Source of the DNA: Clostridia bacterium
GTDB lineage: Bacteria > Bacillota > Clostridia > Oscillospirales > CAG-272
Length of the DNA stretch: 64,000 nt
Assembly: GCA_017456005.1 (NCBI GenBank)
Contig: JAFTLJ010000024.1
Span: 1-64,000, forward strand
Direction of reading: 5' to 3'
Part shown: in pieces, positions 1 through 8,250 of the stretch
Layout: the number at the start of each line of letters is the position of its first letter
Position numbering within the stretch: the first letter of the stretch is position 1
Translations under genes and position numbers: made by a program
Notes under the pieces: model-generated
What the model saw: only the letters and a program-made list of their open reading frames with translations
Told to the model about the DNA's origin: nothing
The model's database searches: none

Positions 1-1456
1 TTTTAAGCTCGTTAACCGTATTTGTAAGGTTTGTGATATTTGTTGTATGTGTGCCTACCGTTGAAGTAAGGTTGTTAAGGGTATTTACCGTTGTCTGGAT
101 GCCTTCAACCGTTTCTTTAAGTTCGTTAAGCGCACTTGCATCTGCTTTGCCGCCGAGAGCGTTCTGGAGATTTGTAATCGTTGTATTAAGTGTAGAAATA
201 TCGCCTGCATAGTTAACTTTTATGTTTGTATCTGTGCCGTTTACGTAAAGATTGCCGTTTGCACCAAGTGTTATAGATGTAGCAGAATTGATTTCAACAA
301 CGTCGTTCCAAGTTGCTTCCCCTTCATATCTCCACTGGAGAACTGCGCCGTTCATTCTGAACTCTTTTTCTCTTTCAAGCGCGTCTAGCCTATCTTCGAT
401 TTTGTCGATAACGCCGCCTGCTTTTGTGAGCTCTTCAAGCTCTGCTTTTACAGCGTTAAGTGCTGTTATATCCGCTTTGCCTGCGAGTGTGTCGCTTAGA
501 GTTTTAAGGTTTATTGTGGAAGCGTCAACACCGCCGAGAATCGTATTGAGAACGCTCGCGTCAGCCTTACCGCCGAGAGAATTTGTGAGATTTGTAATTT
601 TTGTGTTTATTTCGGAAATATCGCCTGCGTAGTTTACCTTTATGTTTGTATCTGTGCCATTTACGTAAAGGTTGCCGTTTGCACCGAGTGTAATGGACGT
701 GCCGGACTGAACAGCCGTAATATCGTTCCACTCCGCATCGCCTTCGTATCTCCACTGGAGCATTGTGTTGTTATTTCCGCCCATACGGAATTCTTTATGT
801 CTTATTTTTCCGTTTGCAATGAGTATTACATCACCGGTTACGCCGCTTGTTTTTATTTCGATAACGCCCGTCGTGCTGTCATACGTATAGTCTGTGCTTT
901 CGGAAAGAACTGTGCCGTGGGAGTATACGAAGATATGGTCGGGAAGTTCATATCCCGTTGTATTTACGGAAAGTGTAGCGCCGTAGATTACATTTGCTGC
1001 TGTAGAAGCCGCCGGTGTGAGCTCAAGGTCATAAACCATAGTTTCTATCGTAATTTCTTCTATAGCAAGAGTATTATACCAGGATATTATGGAATCATAA
1101 TCGTCCTTCGTAACAGAGTCTTCAAGTTTTTTTACTACATACGCCTCATCAATATCAAAGCCGCCGCTGGCCATCTCTGCTGCCCAAACCTTCCAGCCTA
1201 TCTGGTTTGCGGATGCGGAGCCAACCTGAGCTATTATAGTTGCCGCGCCGTCGCCGTACTGGAAATTTGTCGTGCTTGGGTTACCGATAGTAATACCGTC
1301 AGCTTCCGTAACAAGAAAGCCGGGTTCAAGCGCGTGCGCGCCCGTATAGTAATATGCGTTTGTTGTTTCTGCCGCAAAAGCGGGAACGGTCATAACACTG
1401 CACACCAGCGCAAGTGCCAGCCAAAGTGTAATTAAACCTTTCATACGTTTTTTCAT
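1..1456 (-). CDS. Large exported surface protein with repeated modules (partial, runs off left edge)
   Basis: The frame starts at the ATG at 1456, preceded by GGAGGAAAA, and is still open at base 1, so 485 codons are visible and the C-terminus is missing. Residues 1-28 form a Sec signal peptide (KKR, hydrophobic core, cleavage after AFA). A beta-rich Ig/X2-like module lies around residues 150-215 (TYDSTTGVIEIK, GVTGDVILIANG). Two copies of a 57-60-residue module follow (about 222-281 and 365-421; shared core LGANGNLYVNGTDTNIKVN), separated and followed by probable coiled-coil stretches containing three GGKAD/AGKAD motifs like those of fibrous tail and adhesin stalks. The role is probably a cell-surface fibre or adhesin. 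The ligand and any cell-wall anchor cannot be seen. It lies downstream of two envelope-type genes on the same strand. Confidence 0.85.
   Translation of the reverse strand, partial: MKKRMKGLITLWLALALVCSVMTVPAFAAETTNAYYYTGAHALEPGFLVTEADGITIGNPSTTNFQYGDGAATIIAQVGSASANQIGWKVWAAEMASGGFDIDEAYVVKKLEDSVTKDDYDSIISWYNTLAIEEITIETMVYDLELTPAASTAANVIYGATLSVNTTGYELPDHIFVYSHGTVLSESTDYTYDSTTGVIEIKTSGVTGDVILIANGKIRHKEFRMGGNNNTMLQWRYEGDAEWNDITAVQSGTSITLGANGNLYVNGTDTNIKVNYAGDISEINTKITNLTNSLGGKADASVLNTILGGVDASTINLKTLSDTLAGKADITALNAVKAELEELTKAGGVIDKIEDRLDALEREKEFRMNGAVLQWRYEGEATWNDVVEINSATSITLGANGNLYVNGTDTNIKVNYAGDISTLNTTITNLQNALGGKADASALNELKETVEGIQTTVNTLNNLTSTVGTHTTNITNLTNTVNELK
194..364 (-). repeat. Surface-protein module, copy 2
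   Basis: Encodes 57 residues from EFRMNGAVLQWRYEG to YAGDIS. It is the second copy of the module at 614-793. High DNA identity in the second half suggests recent duplication or gene conversion. Confidence 0.85.
614..793 (-). repeat. Surface-protein module, copy 1
   Basis: Encodes 60 residues from EFRMGGNNN to YAGDIS inside the surface protein. It matches copy 2 nearly throughout, with a three-residue insertion near its start. The most conserved part is LGANGNLYVNGTDTNIKVN. Confidence 0.85.
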
Positions 1457-1490
1457 AATTTTCCTCCAAAAAATATATTAAAATCAATTT

Positions 1491-2165
1491 TTAATAAGAC
1501 AAAATAAATTTAAGATGCCGAAATCCATCGCGAAAAGTGCGTATATGCGATTTTCTTCCGCGTTTGTCACACCTTAGCGGTGTGGGAACTTCGCATACTT
1601 TTGCGCCGCTTTTAGAAAATGCGGCGATGATTTCCGTTGCAAATTCCATACCTTTGCATTTCAGCCCGAGTGCAAGCGCTTTTTCACGCTCAAAGGCACG
1701 CAAGCCGCAATGGAAATCTTTTGTAGGTGAACGGAAACGCCACCGTGCTAAAATCGAAAGCGCCGGCACACCCACACGGTGCAGGGGCGGCATTGCCCCA
1801 TTTTATATTCCGCCGCGAAATCGGTTGCCTACTACAAGAGCATATCCGCCGCGGAGAGCTTCTGTAAAATTGTCGAGCGCGCCGAAATCGTAGCTGCCGT
1901 CGGCATCGCCCATAATTATATACTTCCCTTTTGCCGCATTTATGCCGCCGAGAAGCGCAGAGCCGTAGCCTCTTTCTTCTATATGTACCACGCGCGCTCC
2001 GTGCCGCCTTGCTATTTCGGGCGAGCCGTCGTGCGAGCCGTTGTCGGCTATAAGAATCTCTGCGGAAAGCCCTCTGCTTTCCATAAATCCGCGCGCCTCG
2101 TTTATGCAAAAGGCAAGCGATCTTGCTTCGTTAAGGCAGGGCATAAGAATCGTAAATTCCGTCAT
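1491..2165 (-). pseudogene. GT2 glycosyltransferase broken by an in-frame TAA
   Basis: The start ATG at 2165 overlaps the upstream stop (ATGA). The first 120 codons encode a GT-A fold of the dolichyl-phosphate-mannose-synthase type: MTEFTILMPCLNEARSL, then the GDADGSYD metal/nucleotide motif and GNRFRGGI. Codon 121 is TAA (1803-1805); the same frame then continues for 103 codons with typical family sequence (NGAMPPLHR, DFHCGLRAF, GMEFATE, FRDGFRHLKF) and stops at 1491. In relatives I remember the broken position is Glu (GGIExGAMP), so one base change, GAA to TAA, explains it. The C-terminal membrane helices common in this family are also absent. It probably once moved a sugar to a lipid carrier or surface polymer. 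A sequencing error is the main alternative. Confidence 0.7.
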
Positions 2166-3460
2166 TTTTTGCCTCGCTTTCTTTTTACAAATCCTACGTT
2201 GAACCACAGCGCCGCAAGACACGCAAAAACCGTGGGCGCAAGCGCGCGGTAAGTAAAGAAGCAATGGATAAACGAATGGTTGTTCAGCACCAAAAACCGC
2301 AAGAGAACGAGCGAACCGAGCAAAAGCAACAGTTTTGCCGCAGTTTTTTCTCCGTCTGCCGTGCGGAATAGATACCAAACGGAAAACAGCAATAATATTA
2401 TAATCGCAAGTGCCAGAAAAGTTGCGGGATAATCAAGCCTGCGCTGTGTGCCAAGCATAGCACCGAGGTTTGCCGTTACGGCAGAGAAAAATGTGTTCGG
2501 CATTTCTTGCGTACCGCTTACTTCACCGCCCAAGCGCTCCCCTGCAGAGAAAAGTGCTTTGGAAAAAGCATTTTCGCCGGTGGCAACCGTTGCCGCAGTC
2601 CATTTTGCTATAAACGTGCCGGCATATGCCGCCGCCCATGCAGCGCCGCATTTTAAAGAAAGAAGCAAACCTTCCTTCATCGTACCGAGGCGCTTTTCTT
2701 TTGCCCTTACTGCAATCAAGAGCATCAGCGGCAAAAGAACCGTAAGTGTTTCCGCCGTAAGAAAATCGAAGAAGCAAACGAGCGTGCCACCCGCCACGAA
2801 AAGCAGAGTTATGTGCGTATCGCTTTTTCTTTCCAAAAGCAAACACAGTATGCAGAGCAGGAACGCAAGTATGAACGCCGGTTGGTATTCCATACTAAGG
2901 CGAACATTCCATATTTGCACCGCACAAAGCGAAACTGCAAACAGGATCGCTATGTCGTAATGTCTTCTTCTGCAAAGAAGGAACAATACAAAGGCAATCA
3001 GCACGAGCGAAACCGAAAAACCGATTGTTTTCACACCGTTTACGTCGGTTACCAAATGCAGAAACCTTACAAATGCGGCGGAACCGTGCCAATACCGTGT
3101 ATAATCGGTATTGGGCGCCTTGCCCTCTGTAACCGCGAGGTAAAGGCCGTAGCTTTCGCCAAACTCCTCGCCGTCATAATACTTCGTATCGAGCGAAGAC
3201 GTAAGAGCGTTTCCCTCGCCCATATTCCACGCGACGTTCAAAAGAATCGTATCTGCGTAATTATCGCTAATTGCATTTATTTTTTTCCCGTTTTCAAAGG
3301 AAAACGCATCTTTATCGGCATAGGAGAGTGCGCTCTTTTCCATATTAGCCCGTATCAATTCGTTTGGAAGCAACGCGGCGGAAACAAGCAACCCGAAAAG
3401 AAGTGCCAGCACCGCAAGCCAAACCCCGATATGCAAAAAAATATTTTTTGAAATTTTCAT
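2162..3460 (-). CDS. Polytopic membrane protein, possibly GT-C-like
   Basis: 432 residues with an N-terminal helix (about 10-30), an extracytoplasmic loop of roughly 110 residues containing RYWHGSAAFVRFLH, and then many hydrophobic helices to the C-terminal tail KRKRGKK. That layout (first helix, large outside loop, multi-helix body) is typical of GT-C glycosyltransferases and related envelope proteins, but no diagnostic motif lets me name the family. It overlaps the GT2 gene by 4 bp, so both probably act on the same glycan. It is first in a leftward unit whose promoter carries the box shared with the HTH-less TPR gene at 5145-5696. No strong Shine-Dalgarno sequence is visible. Confidence 0.7.
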   Translation of the reverse strand: MKISKNIFLHIGVWLAVLALLFGLLVSAALLPNELIRANMEKSALSYADKDAFSFENGKKINAISDNYADTILLNVAWNMGEGNALTSSLDTKYYDGEEFGESYGLYLAVTEGKAPNTDYTRYWHGSAAFVRFLHLVTDVNGVKTIGFSVSLVLIAFVLFLLCRRRHYDIAILFAVSLCAVQIWNVRLSMEYQPAFILAFLLCILCLLLERKSDTHITLLFVAGGTLVCFFDFLTAETLTVLLPLMLLIAVRAKEKRLGTMKEGLLLSLKCGAAWAAAYAGTFIAKWTAATVATGENAFSKALFSAGERLGGEVSGTQEMPNTFFSAVTANLGAMLGTQRRLDYPATFLALAIIILLLFSVWYLFRTADGEKTAAKLLLLLGSLVLLRFLVLNNHSFIHCFFTYRALAPTVFACLAALWFNVGFVKRKRGKK

Positions 3461-3503
3461 TATATAAAACCCCGTTTTGGCGTTATTTCTCTCTACTGTT
3501 TAA

Positions 3504-3549
3504 AGTATACCATATAGATTTGAATTTGTACCTACCCAAAAAGTATAGT
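3504..3549 (-). promoter_or_regulatory. Promoter with conserved upstream box for the membrane-protein/GT2 unit
   Basis: On the minus strand a box (ACTATACTTTTTGGGTAGG, 3531-3549) lies 33.5 bp (centre to centre) upstream of the -10 hexamer TATACT (3504-3509), which is preceded by ATGG. The same arrangement, with no gaps, occurs upstream of the gene at 5145-5696. The -35 region is poor, which suits activator dependence. Confidence 0.55.
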
Positions 3550-3586
3550 TTTATGCTATTTTATTTTTTAAATTTTTCATAAAAAT

Positions 3587-3615
3587 TTGATTTTGTAAAA
3601 AAATAGTGGTATAAT
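3587..3615 (+). promoter_or_regulatory. Sigma-A promoter of the LuxR-type regulator
   Basis: TTGATT (3587-3592), a 17-bp spacer and TATAAT (3610-3615) with upstream GTGG. The start codon is 44 bp further on. Confidence 0.75.
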
Positions 3616-3658
3616 TTTAGATATAATATTAAAATTTTTGAAATTGCGGAGAAAAGTT

Positions 3659-5059
3659 ATGCAAGAAGAAGAAATTATAGCCGCCCTTCGCGCCGCATAC
3701 GACGCCTTTCGCAGCTGCGATTTTAAAGAATTCAGAAAATATTTGCTCGCCACACGTGCCGAGCTTGAAAAATACCCCCAAAACCACCCACTGCAAGGTG
3801 AATGGATACTTGTGCAAAGTCTGCCGAGTTTTGCAGAGCCCCAGAAGCTCGTGGAAATGTTCGGCGCGGCATACGCGCTCATAGGCGGAAAATCCAGAGT
3901 ATTTTCCGAAAAGATTTCTATGAGCTTGGATTTTTACAACGTATTCGGCATATATTACCGCACGGGCAGAGCCGATGAAATAGCAGAACTGCTGGATAAA
4001 GCCTCGGCTCTTTTTGAAAAGCTTATGGGCGGAGGCGCAGAAACCGCACTTTGCTACCGCGCACAGCTCGCACATTACAGGGGCGAAGCCGAAAAAGCGC
4101 TTTCTCTCGCAGAAAAGGCATATGATACCGCGCGGGCAAACGGCAACTACTTGACCGCACTTTGCGCCGCAGAGCTTATAGGAAACCTCGCAAAGCACGA
4201 CGGCAACGAAAAGCTTTGGAACAAAATGCTTTTTTACATAGACAGCGTAATAGCAGACCCGGAACGCCGCCAGGTTTGCACGGAAACCGCAGAGATCATA
4301 CGCGCAGAGGCAAATATGCATATCGGCGTACTGAAAGATATGCCCGATTATGTGAAAACAGGCAATTTCGGCGCTATACCTCAGCCGAACCACCCCCTTG
4401 GCTTTGTAATCATCGGCAAGAAAATTTCGCCCACACTTCTCTATTATGTAGGCATAACGCATATACAGTATCTATTTTACAGCAAACAATACATAGAGGC
4501 GATAAACAAGATAGGTATGCTTCGCAACGTATGGCGCGCCGCACCGCAGCCTTTCAGCGATGCTTACCTCGACCTGCTGCTTGCCAGCAACTACCGCATG
4601 CTCGGCGATATGGAAAGCGTATATGTTTGTGTTTCCGCAGCTATAGAAAAGATTGCGCCCGACGGGCTGTGGCTTATCCCCTCGGAATTCGTTCTCACGT
4701 CGATGGGCAGCTACATTATTGAAACCGCGGAAAAATACGACCCCGATGCCGGCAACAAAGTGCGCGACCTCGGCATAGACTATTGGAACAAAATAGACGA
4801 TTTGCGCGGTATAGTACACCGCGAAAGCCTTATTTCCGCGCTGAACGACCGCGAATATGAAGTAGCGTTGCTTGCCGCCGACAGGCTTTCCGCAAGCGAA
4901 ATAGCAAAACAGCTGTATATTTCAGAAAGCACGGTAAAATTCCATCTTTCCAACATTTTCGGCAAGCTGGGCATAAAGAAAAAGACTGAAATCGCCGCCG
5001 CTCTGGAAAAAAATCTTACGAATAAATTCTCCATTTCAAAAATACGAAAAGATTGGTAA
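3659..5059 (+). CDS. LuxR-family transcriptional regulator with TPR-like N-terminal region
   Basis: 466 residues from ATG 3659, chosen for the upstream GGAGAAAAG; a TTG 21 bp earlier has no such site. The first 380 residues or so are helical and TPR-like (repeated patterns such as LAHYRGEAEKALSLAEKAY). The last 70 form a GerE/LuxR helix-turn-helix: LSASEIAKQLYISESTVKFH then NIFGKLGIKKKTEI. The architecture is MalT-like but lacks the STAND ATPase domain and has no receiver domain, so the signal is probably sensed by the TPR region. It converges on a shorter paralogue of its N-terminal region (5145-5696) across a bidirectional terminator. It is a good candidate to bind the box at 3531-3549 and 5814-5832. 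Confidence 0.85.
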   Translation: MQEEEIIAALRAAYDAFRSCDFKEFRKYLLATRAELEKYPQNHPLQGEWILVQSLPSFAEPQKLVEMFGAAYALIGGKSRVFSEKISMSLDFYNVFGIYYRTGRADEIAELLDKASALFEKLMGGGAETALCYRAQLAHYRGEAEKALSLAEKAYDTARANGNYLTALCAAELIGNLAKHDGNEKLWNKMLFYIDSVIADPERRQVCTETAEIIRAEANMHIGVLKDMPDYVKTGNFGAIPQPNHPLGFVIIGKKISPTLLYYVGITHIQYLFYSKQYIEAINKIGMLRNVWRAAPQPFSDAYLDLLLASNYRMLGDMESVYVCVSAAIEKIAPDGLWLIPSEFVLTSMGSYIIETAEKYDPDAGNKVRDLGIDYWNKIDDLRGIVHRESLISALNDREYEVALLAADRLSASEIAKQLYISESTVKFHLSNIFGKLGIKKKTEIAAALEKNLTNKFSISKIRKDW

Positions 5060-5090
5060 AATAATCTTCCCTATTTTAGAAAAGACAGAA

Positions 5091-5126
5091 AAAAAGCACT
5101 CCCGTTTAAAACAGGAGTGCTTTTTT
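5091..5126. terminator. Bidirectional terminator between convergent genes
   Basis: GCACTCC and GGAGTGC arms, extended by an inner GTTT/AAAC pair, flanked by A5 on the left and T6 on the right. It serves both the LuxR gene and the TPR paralogue. Confidence 0.85.
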
Positions 5127-5144
5127 GGAGATTTTTTGGGGAAT

Positions 5145-5696
5145 TTATTCAAAACGTATTTTTTCATACGCACTCTCAGCGATTCTTGCAGAGCAGGTGT
5201 GCGCCGCAGAGTTTTTCTCGGGCAAAATCTTCTTTGCCTCGCGCGAATAGTAAAGCGCTTTTTCGTGCTCGCCCCTGCGCAGAGCGACCTCTGCGCGGTA
5301 GAGCAGGTCTGTACCCCTTGAACAAGCCGAAATACCGGCGTGCAAAGCCACGGCTTTGGTAAGCTCTTGCGCAACGCCGTCTGCCTTTTCCAGCGGCATT
5401 CCGAAATATTCTATAAGGTCCTCGTACGCCCACGCAAGCAGATAAGTTTCGCTAATATCGAAAATCTCTGTTTTCACACCGTTTTTCACAGCCTCATCGT
5501 AAAATTCGCAGAGCTTTTTCGGCATATTAAGGTATGCGAGCGAACGCACAAGGTTATATTCGCCTCTGTACGCGCATTTTTTGCACTCGCACTCCTCCCC
5601 ATTTATGCGATTTTCCAATTCGGAAAGACAGAGCTGATATGTTTCTATGTCATACCCGTAGTATGCTTTTACAGCTTTTTCAAGTATCGATTTCAT
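5145..5696 (-). CDS. Stand-alone TPR-like protein, paralogue of the LuxR N-terminal region
   Basis: 183 residues from ATG 5696 with AAGGAGA upstream. Its order of features follows the first 180 residues or so of the LuxR protein at 3659-5059: a YRGEYNLVRSLAYLNMPKKL segment, a middle helical pair, then TDLLYRAEVALRRGEHEKAL matching TALCYRAQLAHYRGEAEKAL. It ends before any DNA-binding domain. It may bind the same ligand or dimerise with the regulator and so modulate it; this is inference from the alignment and convergent placement. Its promoter region carries the same box as the 3460 unit. A simple truncated duplicate is the alternative, but it has an intact start, ribosome binding site and promoter. 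Confidence 0.7.
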   Translation of the reverse strand: MKSILEKAVKAYYGYDIETYQLCLSELENRINGEECECKKCAYRGEYNLVRSLAYLNMPKKLCEFYDEAVKNGVKTEIFDISETYLLAWAYEDLIEYFGMPLEKADGVAQELTKAVALHAGISACSRGTDLLYRAEVALRRGEHEKALYYSREAKKILPEKNSAAHTCSARIAESAYEKIRFE

Positions 5697-5786
5697 AGAA
5701 AATTCTCCTTATCTGTGTTTATTTTTTTGCAACTGATTCTTTATGCAATATATGTCCCACTGTATTTTCGTATTTTCTGTGATTAT

Positions 5787-5832
5787 ATTCTACCACAAGA
5801 ATATATATTTGTGACTATACGAAAAGTATAGT
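5787..5832 (-). promoter_or_regulatory. Promoter with palindromic upstream box for the TPR paralogue
   Basis: The palindrome ACTATAC-gaaaa-GTATAGT (5814-5832) lies 33.5 bp centre to centre upstream of the -10 TAGAAT (5787-5792, preceded by GTGG). Spacing and sequence align without gaps with 3504-3549, including a shared ACAAAT in the -35 area. This is probably an activator site. Confidence 0.6.
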
Positions 5833-5842
5833 TTTTTGTTTC

Positions 5843-5994
5843 TTATAGCATCATTTCTTTTCTCCCAGGCTTTCTTCCATACTCAAGATAGAGTAATAAT
5901 TGTGAAATTTCAGCAATGATGCCAAGCGCCAAAAACGGAGCTTTTTTGCTTTCTGAATATCAAAAGTCACCACGAAAAAACGTGGTTACTCATT
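5843..5994 (-). pseudogene. Decayed C-terminal gene fragment, frame broken in a T6 tract
   Basis: On the minus strand a short frame (VTFDIQKAKK) runs into a second frame (KAPFLALGIIAEISQLLL, then YLEYGRKPGRKEMML and TAA at 5843-5845). The two join if the A6 run (plus-strand T6 at 5942-5947) gains one base. The composition looks coding-like, but I do not recognise the family and no start or ribosome binding site remains. Most likely it is a remnant in the accessory patch between the TPR gene and the MATE exporter. Confidence 0.35.
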
Positions 5995-6078
5995 TAAATA
6001 TTACCGCTAATTTTGCACACCTTCTGTCGGTGTATTTTATATGTTCAATAAATTAAAGTTAAGGCCTGCAAAATCGTT

Positions 6079-6444
6079 TTATTTTTCAATCCATATTTCA
6101 TCGCAGGTAACACAAATTCTGTCATTTTTAAAGTTTGTGTCTATTCTTACGGAAAGCAGGCCGTTATCTTTGATTATTTCGATTTTTTCAACTTCGGGCA
6201 TTATTTTTTCAATGCCAAATTGCTTTTTTGATTTTATCATATTGCCAAAGTGAAGTTCTGCACTCGAACAGCTTTTAAAACGGAGGATTATGTCGCTATC
6301 CTTGCATCCTTCCGGCTCATCGAAAAAATAGTAAACCGAAATGAGCAAATCGGTACCATTTTCGTCCCAAGAAATAGCGCTTATTACCCCCTCATAGAAA
6401 TCAAATACGGTATTTATATCAGTATAATCTTTGCTTAATATCAT
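6079..6444 (-). CDS. Small hypothetical protein (121 aa)
   Basis: Start ATG 6444 with a weak AGGAT upstream. The protein is acidic and probably alpha/beta (ISAISWDENGTDLLISVYYF, VRIDTNFKNDRICVTCDEIW) with no signal peptide or helix. Size and style recall the small immunity-like proteins of polymorphic toxin loci, but I can name no family. It lies 14 bp after the 37-residue ORF 6459-6572 and shares its promoter. DNA here is AT-rich compared with neighbours, suggesting acquisition. Confidence 0.6.
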   Translation of the reverse strand: MILSKDYTDINTVFDFYEGVISAISWDENGTDLLISVYYFFDEPEGCKDSDIILRFKSCSSAELHFGNMIKSKKQFGIEKIMPEVEKIEIIKDNGLLSVRIDTNFKNDRICVTCDEIWIEK

Positions 6445-6458
6445 ATTTTTAAATCCTA

Positions 6459-6572
6459 TTATTTGTGGAAAAACTCGCGTTCGGCAGAAATTAACCTTTC
6501 AAAGCGAGCTTTCTTCTCTTCCGGGAGATTATCGTACATACGCTTTTTTATTTTTCTGTACAATGTCATCAT
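6459..6572 (-). CDS. Small basic protein (37 aa), first gene of a two-gene unit
   Basis: ATG at 6572 (a second ATG follows directly) with GGGGAGAG upstream; stop TAA 6459-6461. The product begins MMTLYRKIKKRMYDNLPEEK and ends AEREFFHK: charged, helical, no signal. A TTGATT-18-TAAAAT promoter sits just upstream and the 121-residue gene follows after 14 bp. It could be a real small protein, a leader peptide or the tail of a lost gene. The ribosome binding site and promoter favour translation. Confidence 0.5.
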   Translation of the reverse strand: MMTLYRKIKKRMYDNLPEEKKARFERLISAEREFFHK

Positions 6573-6597
6573 CTCTCCCCGTGCGTTTTATATATTT

Positions 6598-6627
6598 ATT
6601 TTATCACAAAAAGATACGTGCAATCAA
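6598..6627 (-). promoter_or_regulatory. Promoter of the small two-gene unit
   Basis: Minus strand TTGATT (6622-6627), 18 bp, TAAAAT (6598-6603) with extended GTGA upstream of the -10. Confidence 0.6.
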
Positions 6628-6765
6628 GAGATTTCCTCGAATATTGCGTAAATAAAGGCAAGCACAGAAGATTCAAGATAGCATTTCGCATCTTTTGAGA
6701 ACACGTAATGTTTCTTTATGCAATTTGCGCCCATCAAAGAAGCAAATTCGGCTTGCGCCGGAGTA
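6624..6765 (-). pseudogene. Possible remnant of a C-terminal coding segment
   Basis: An open minus frame (PAQAEFASLMGANCIKKHYV to AFIYAIFEEIS, stop at 6624) looks protein-like but has no ribosome binding site. Its upstream part overlaps the MATE promoter. I read it as a remnant; chance is possible. Confidence 0.25.
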
Positions 6766-6781
6766 AAAATCGTGGTATAAT
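6753..6781 (+). promoter_or_regulatory. Promoter of the MATE exporter gene
   Basis: TTGCGC (6753-6758), 17 bp, TATAAT (6776-6781) preceded by GTGG. The start codon follows 44 bp later. Confidence 0.7.
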
Positions 6782-6825
6782 ATAAAAATAATATCACTTT
6801 ATAAAGGCACAAAAAAGATAACATT

Positions 6826-8208
6826 ATGCAAAAAAATGAAGTTAAAAATAAAACAAACGGCGGCGCGAACGATTACTTAATCGTTAAAAAACCGCTTCAC
6901 GCGCTTCTGATTTTCGCTTTGCCCATAATCATCGGCAATATGTTTCAGCAGCTCTACACGCTCGTGGACTCCGCCGTGGTCGGGCGTTACGTAGGCATAA
7001 CGGCGCTCGCCGCTGTCGGTGCTTCCACCTCGCTTACGAATATTTTCATTTTCGTGGCGGCTGGCGGAGGCATGGGCGCTTCCGTTATAGTAAGCAGGTA
7101 TTTCGGCGCGAAGGAATATAGAAAGATGAAATCTGCCGTGTACACAGCGATGATCTCCTTCCTTGTTTTGAGCCTCGTGCTTGCCGCGCTCGGGCTTGCC
7201 TTCGGCAAGGGGATAATGCTCCTTCTGAAAACCCCTGCAGACGCGCTCGACCTTTCCGTGGAATACCTCAACATATACTTCTACGGCCTGCCCCTGCTCT
7301 TTATGTACAATATAATCTCATCCATGTTCAACGCGCTAGGAAAATCGAAAATACCGCTTGTATTTCTCATTTTCTCTTCCGTACTGAACGTCGTGCTCGA
7401 CGTTTACATGGTAACGGTACTCGGTATGGGCATCGCAGGCGTGGCTTGGGCGACGTTTATTGCTCAGGGCATTTCTGCGGTCCTCTCTTTCGCCGTGTTC
7501 ATGCTTGAAATGAAGCGTTTCGAAGAAAAAAGTGAAAAGATTTTCGATAAAGCGGAGCTTTCCACGATGACGCGCGTGGCGCTCCCCTCCATTCTTCAGC
7601 AATCCACAGTTTCCATCGGACTTATGCTCGTGCAGTCTGTGGTGAACAGTTTCGGCTCGGAGGTGCTTGCAGGCTTTACGGCGAGTATGCGCGTGGAAAG
7701 CTTGGTTATCGTTCCATTCATCGCCATAGGAAACGCACTTTCCTCCTACACGGCGCAAAACCTCGGTGCAGGAAAAAGCGAACGCGTGGCAGAGGGTTAC
7801 CGCACGGCAAACGTAATGGTTGCGGTGTTTGCCGTTATAATATGCCTCTTTCTGCAGTTTTGCAAAACACCCATTTTGGAGTTCTTCCTCGGTGAAGAGC
7901 TTACGCCTGCGGCGCTTAAAACGGGCTTGGGGTATATGTCGTTCATGTCCTGGTTCTATGCGCTCATAGGCTACAAAATGTCCACAGACGGGCTTTTGCG
8001 CGGCGCGGGCGATATGGTCATGTTCACCGTCGCCAACCTCATAAACCTTTCCTTGCGCGTAATACTCGCCACCGCACTTGCGCCGATATTCGGCGTAGAG
8101 TTCGTCTGGTACGCAGTACCTGTGGGCTGGCTTATAAACTTCGCGCTTGGCTACCTGCAATACAGGACAGGAAAATGGAAAAGGATTTTCAAAGAAAAAT
8201 TGCGCTGA
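6826..8208 (+). CDS. MATE-family multidrug/Na+ antiporter
   Basis: 460 residues, the usual MATE length, with about 12 hydrophobic helices in two related halves. Family hallmarks include the N-terminal PLHALLIFALPIIIGNMFQQ, the LYTLVDSAVVGRYVG segment and the second-half ALPSILQQSTVSIGLMLVQS. It should export cationic compounds or metabolites using the Na+ or H+ gradient. It is a single-gene unit with its own promoter and terminator. The first ATG is used; the ribosome binding site before it is weak (AAAGATAAC). It stands next to an HTH/zinc-ribbon regulator, which might control it, though nothing in the sequence proves that. Confidence 0.9.
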   Translation: MQKNEVKNKTNGGANDYLIVKKPLHALLIFALPIIIGNMFQQLYTLVDSAVVGRYVGITALAAVGASTSLTNIFIFVAAGGGMGASVIVSRYFGAKEYRKMKSAVYTAMISFLVLSLVLAALGLAFGKGIMLLLKTPADALDLSVEYLNIYFYGLPLLFMYNIISSMFNALGKSKIPLVFLIFSSVLNVVLDVYMVTVLGMGIAGVAWATFIAQGISAVLSFAVFMLEMKRFEEKSEKIFDKAELSTMTRVALPSILQQSTVSIGLMLVQSVVNSFGSEVLAGFTASMRVESLVIVPFIAIGNALSSYTAQNLGAGKSERVAEGYRTANVMVAVFAVIICLFLQFCKTPILEFFLGEELTPAALKTGLGYMSFMSWFYALIGYKMSTDGLLRGAGDMVMFTVANLINLSLRVILATALAPIFGVEFVWYAVPVGWLINFALGYLQYRTGKWKRIFKEKLR

Positions 8209-8250
8209 CCGCTATATAAAAAACAAACTTTCATACTTTTCGGCATAGAA

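Noticed and set aside
1803..1805. Alternative genetic code or selenocysteine-like recoding at TAA
   Set aside because: TAA is the normal stop of many genes in the window, and no recoding element is visible nearby. A point mutation is simpler.
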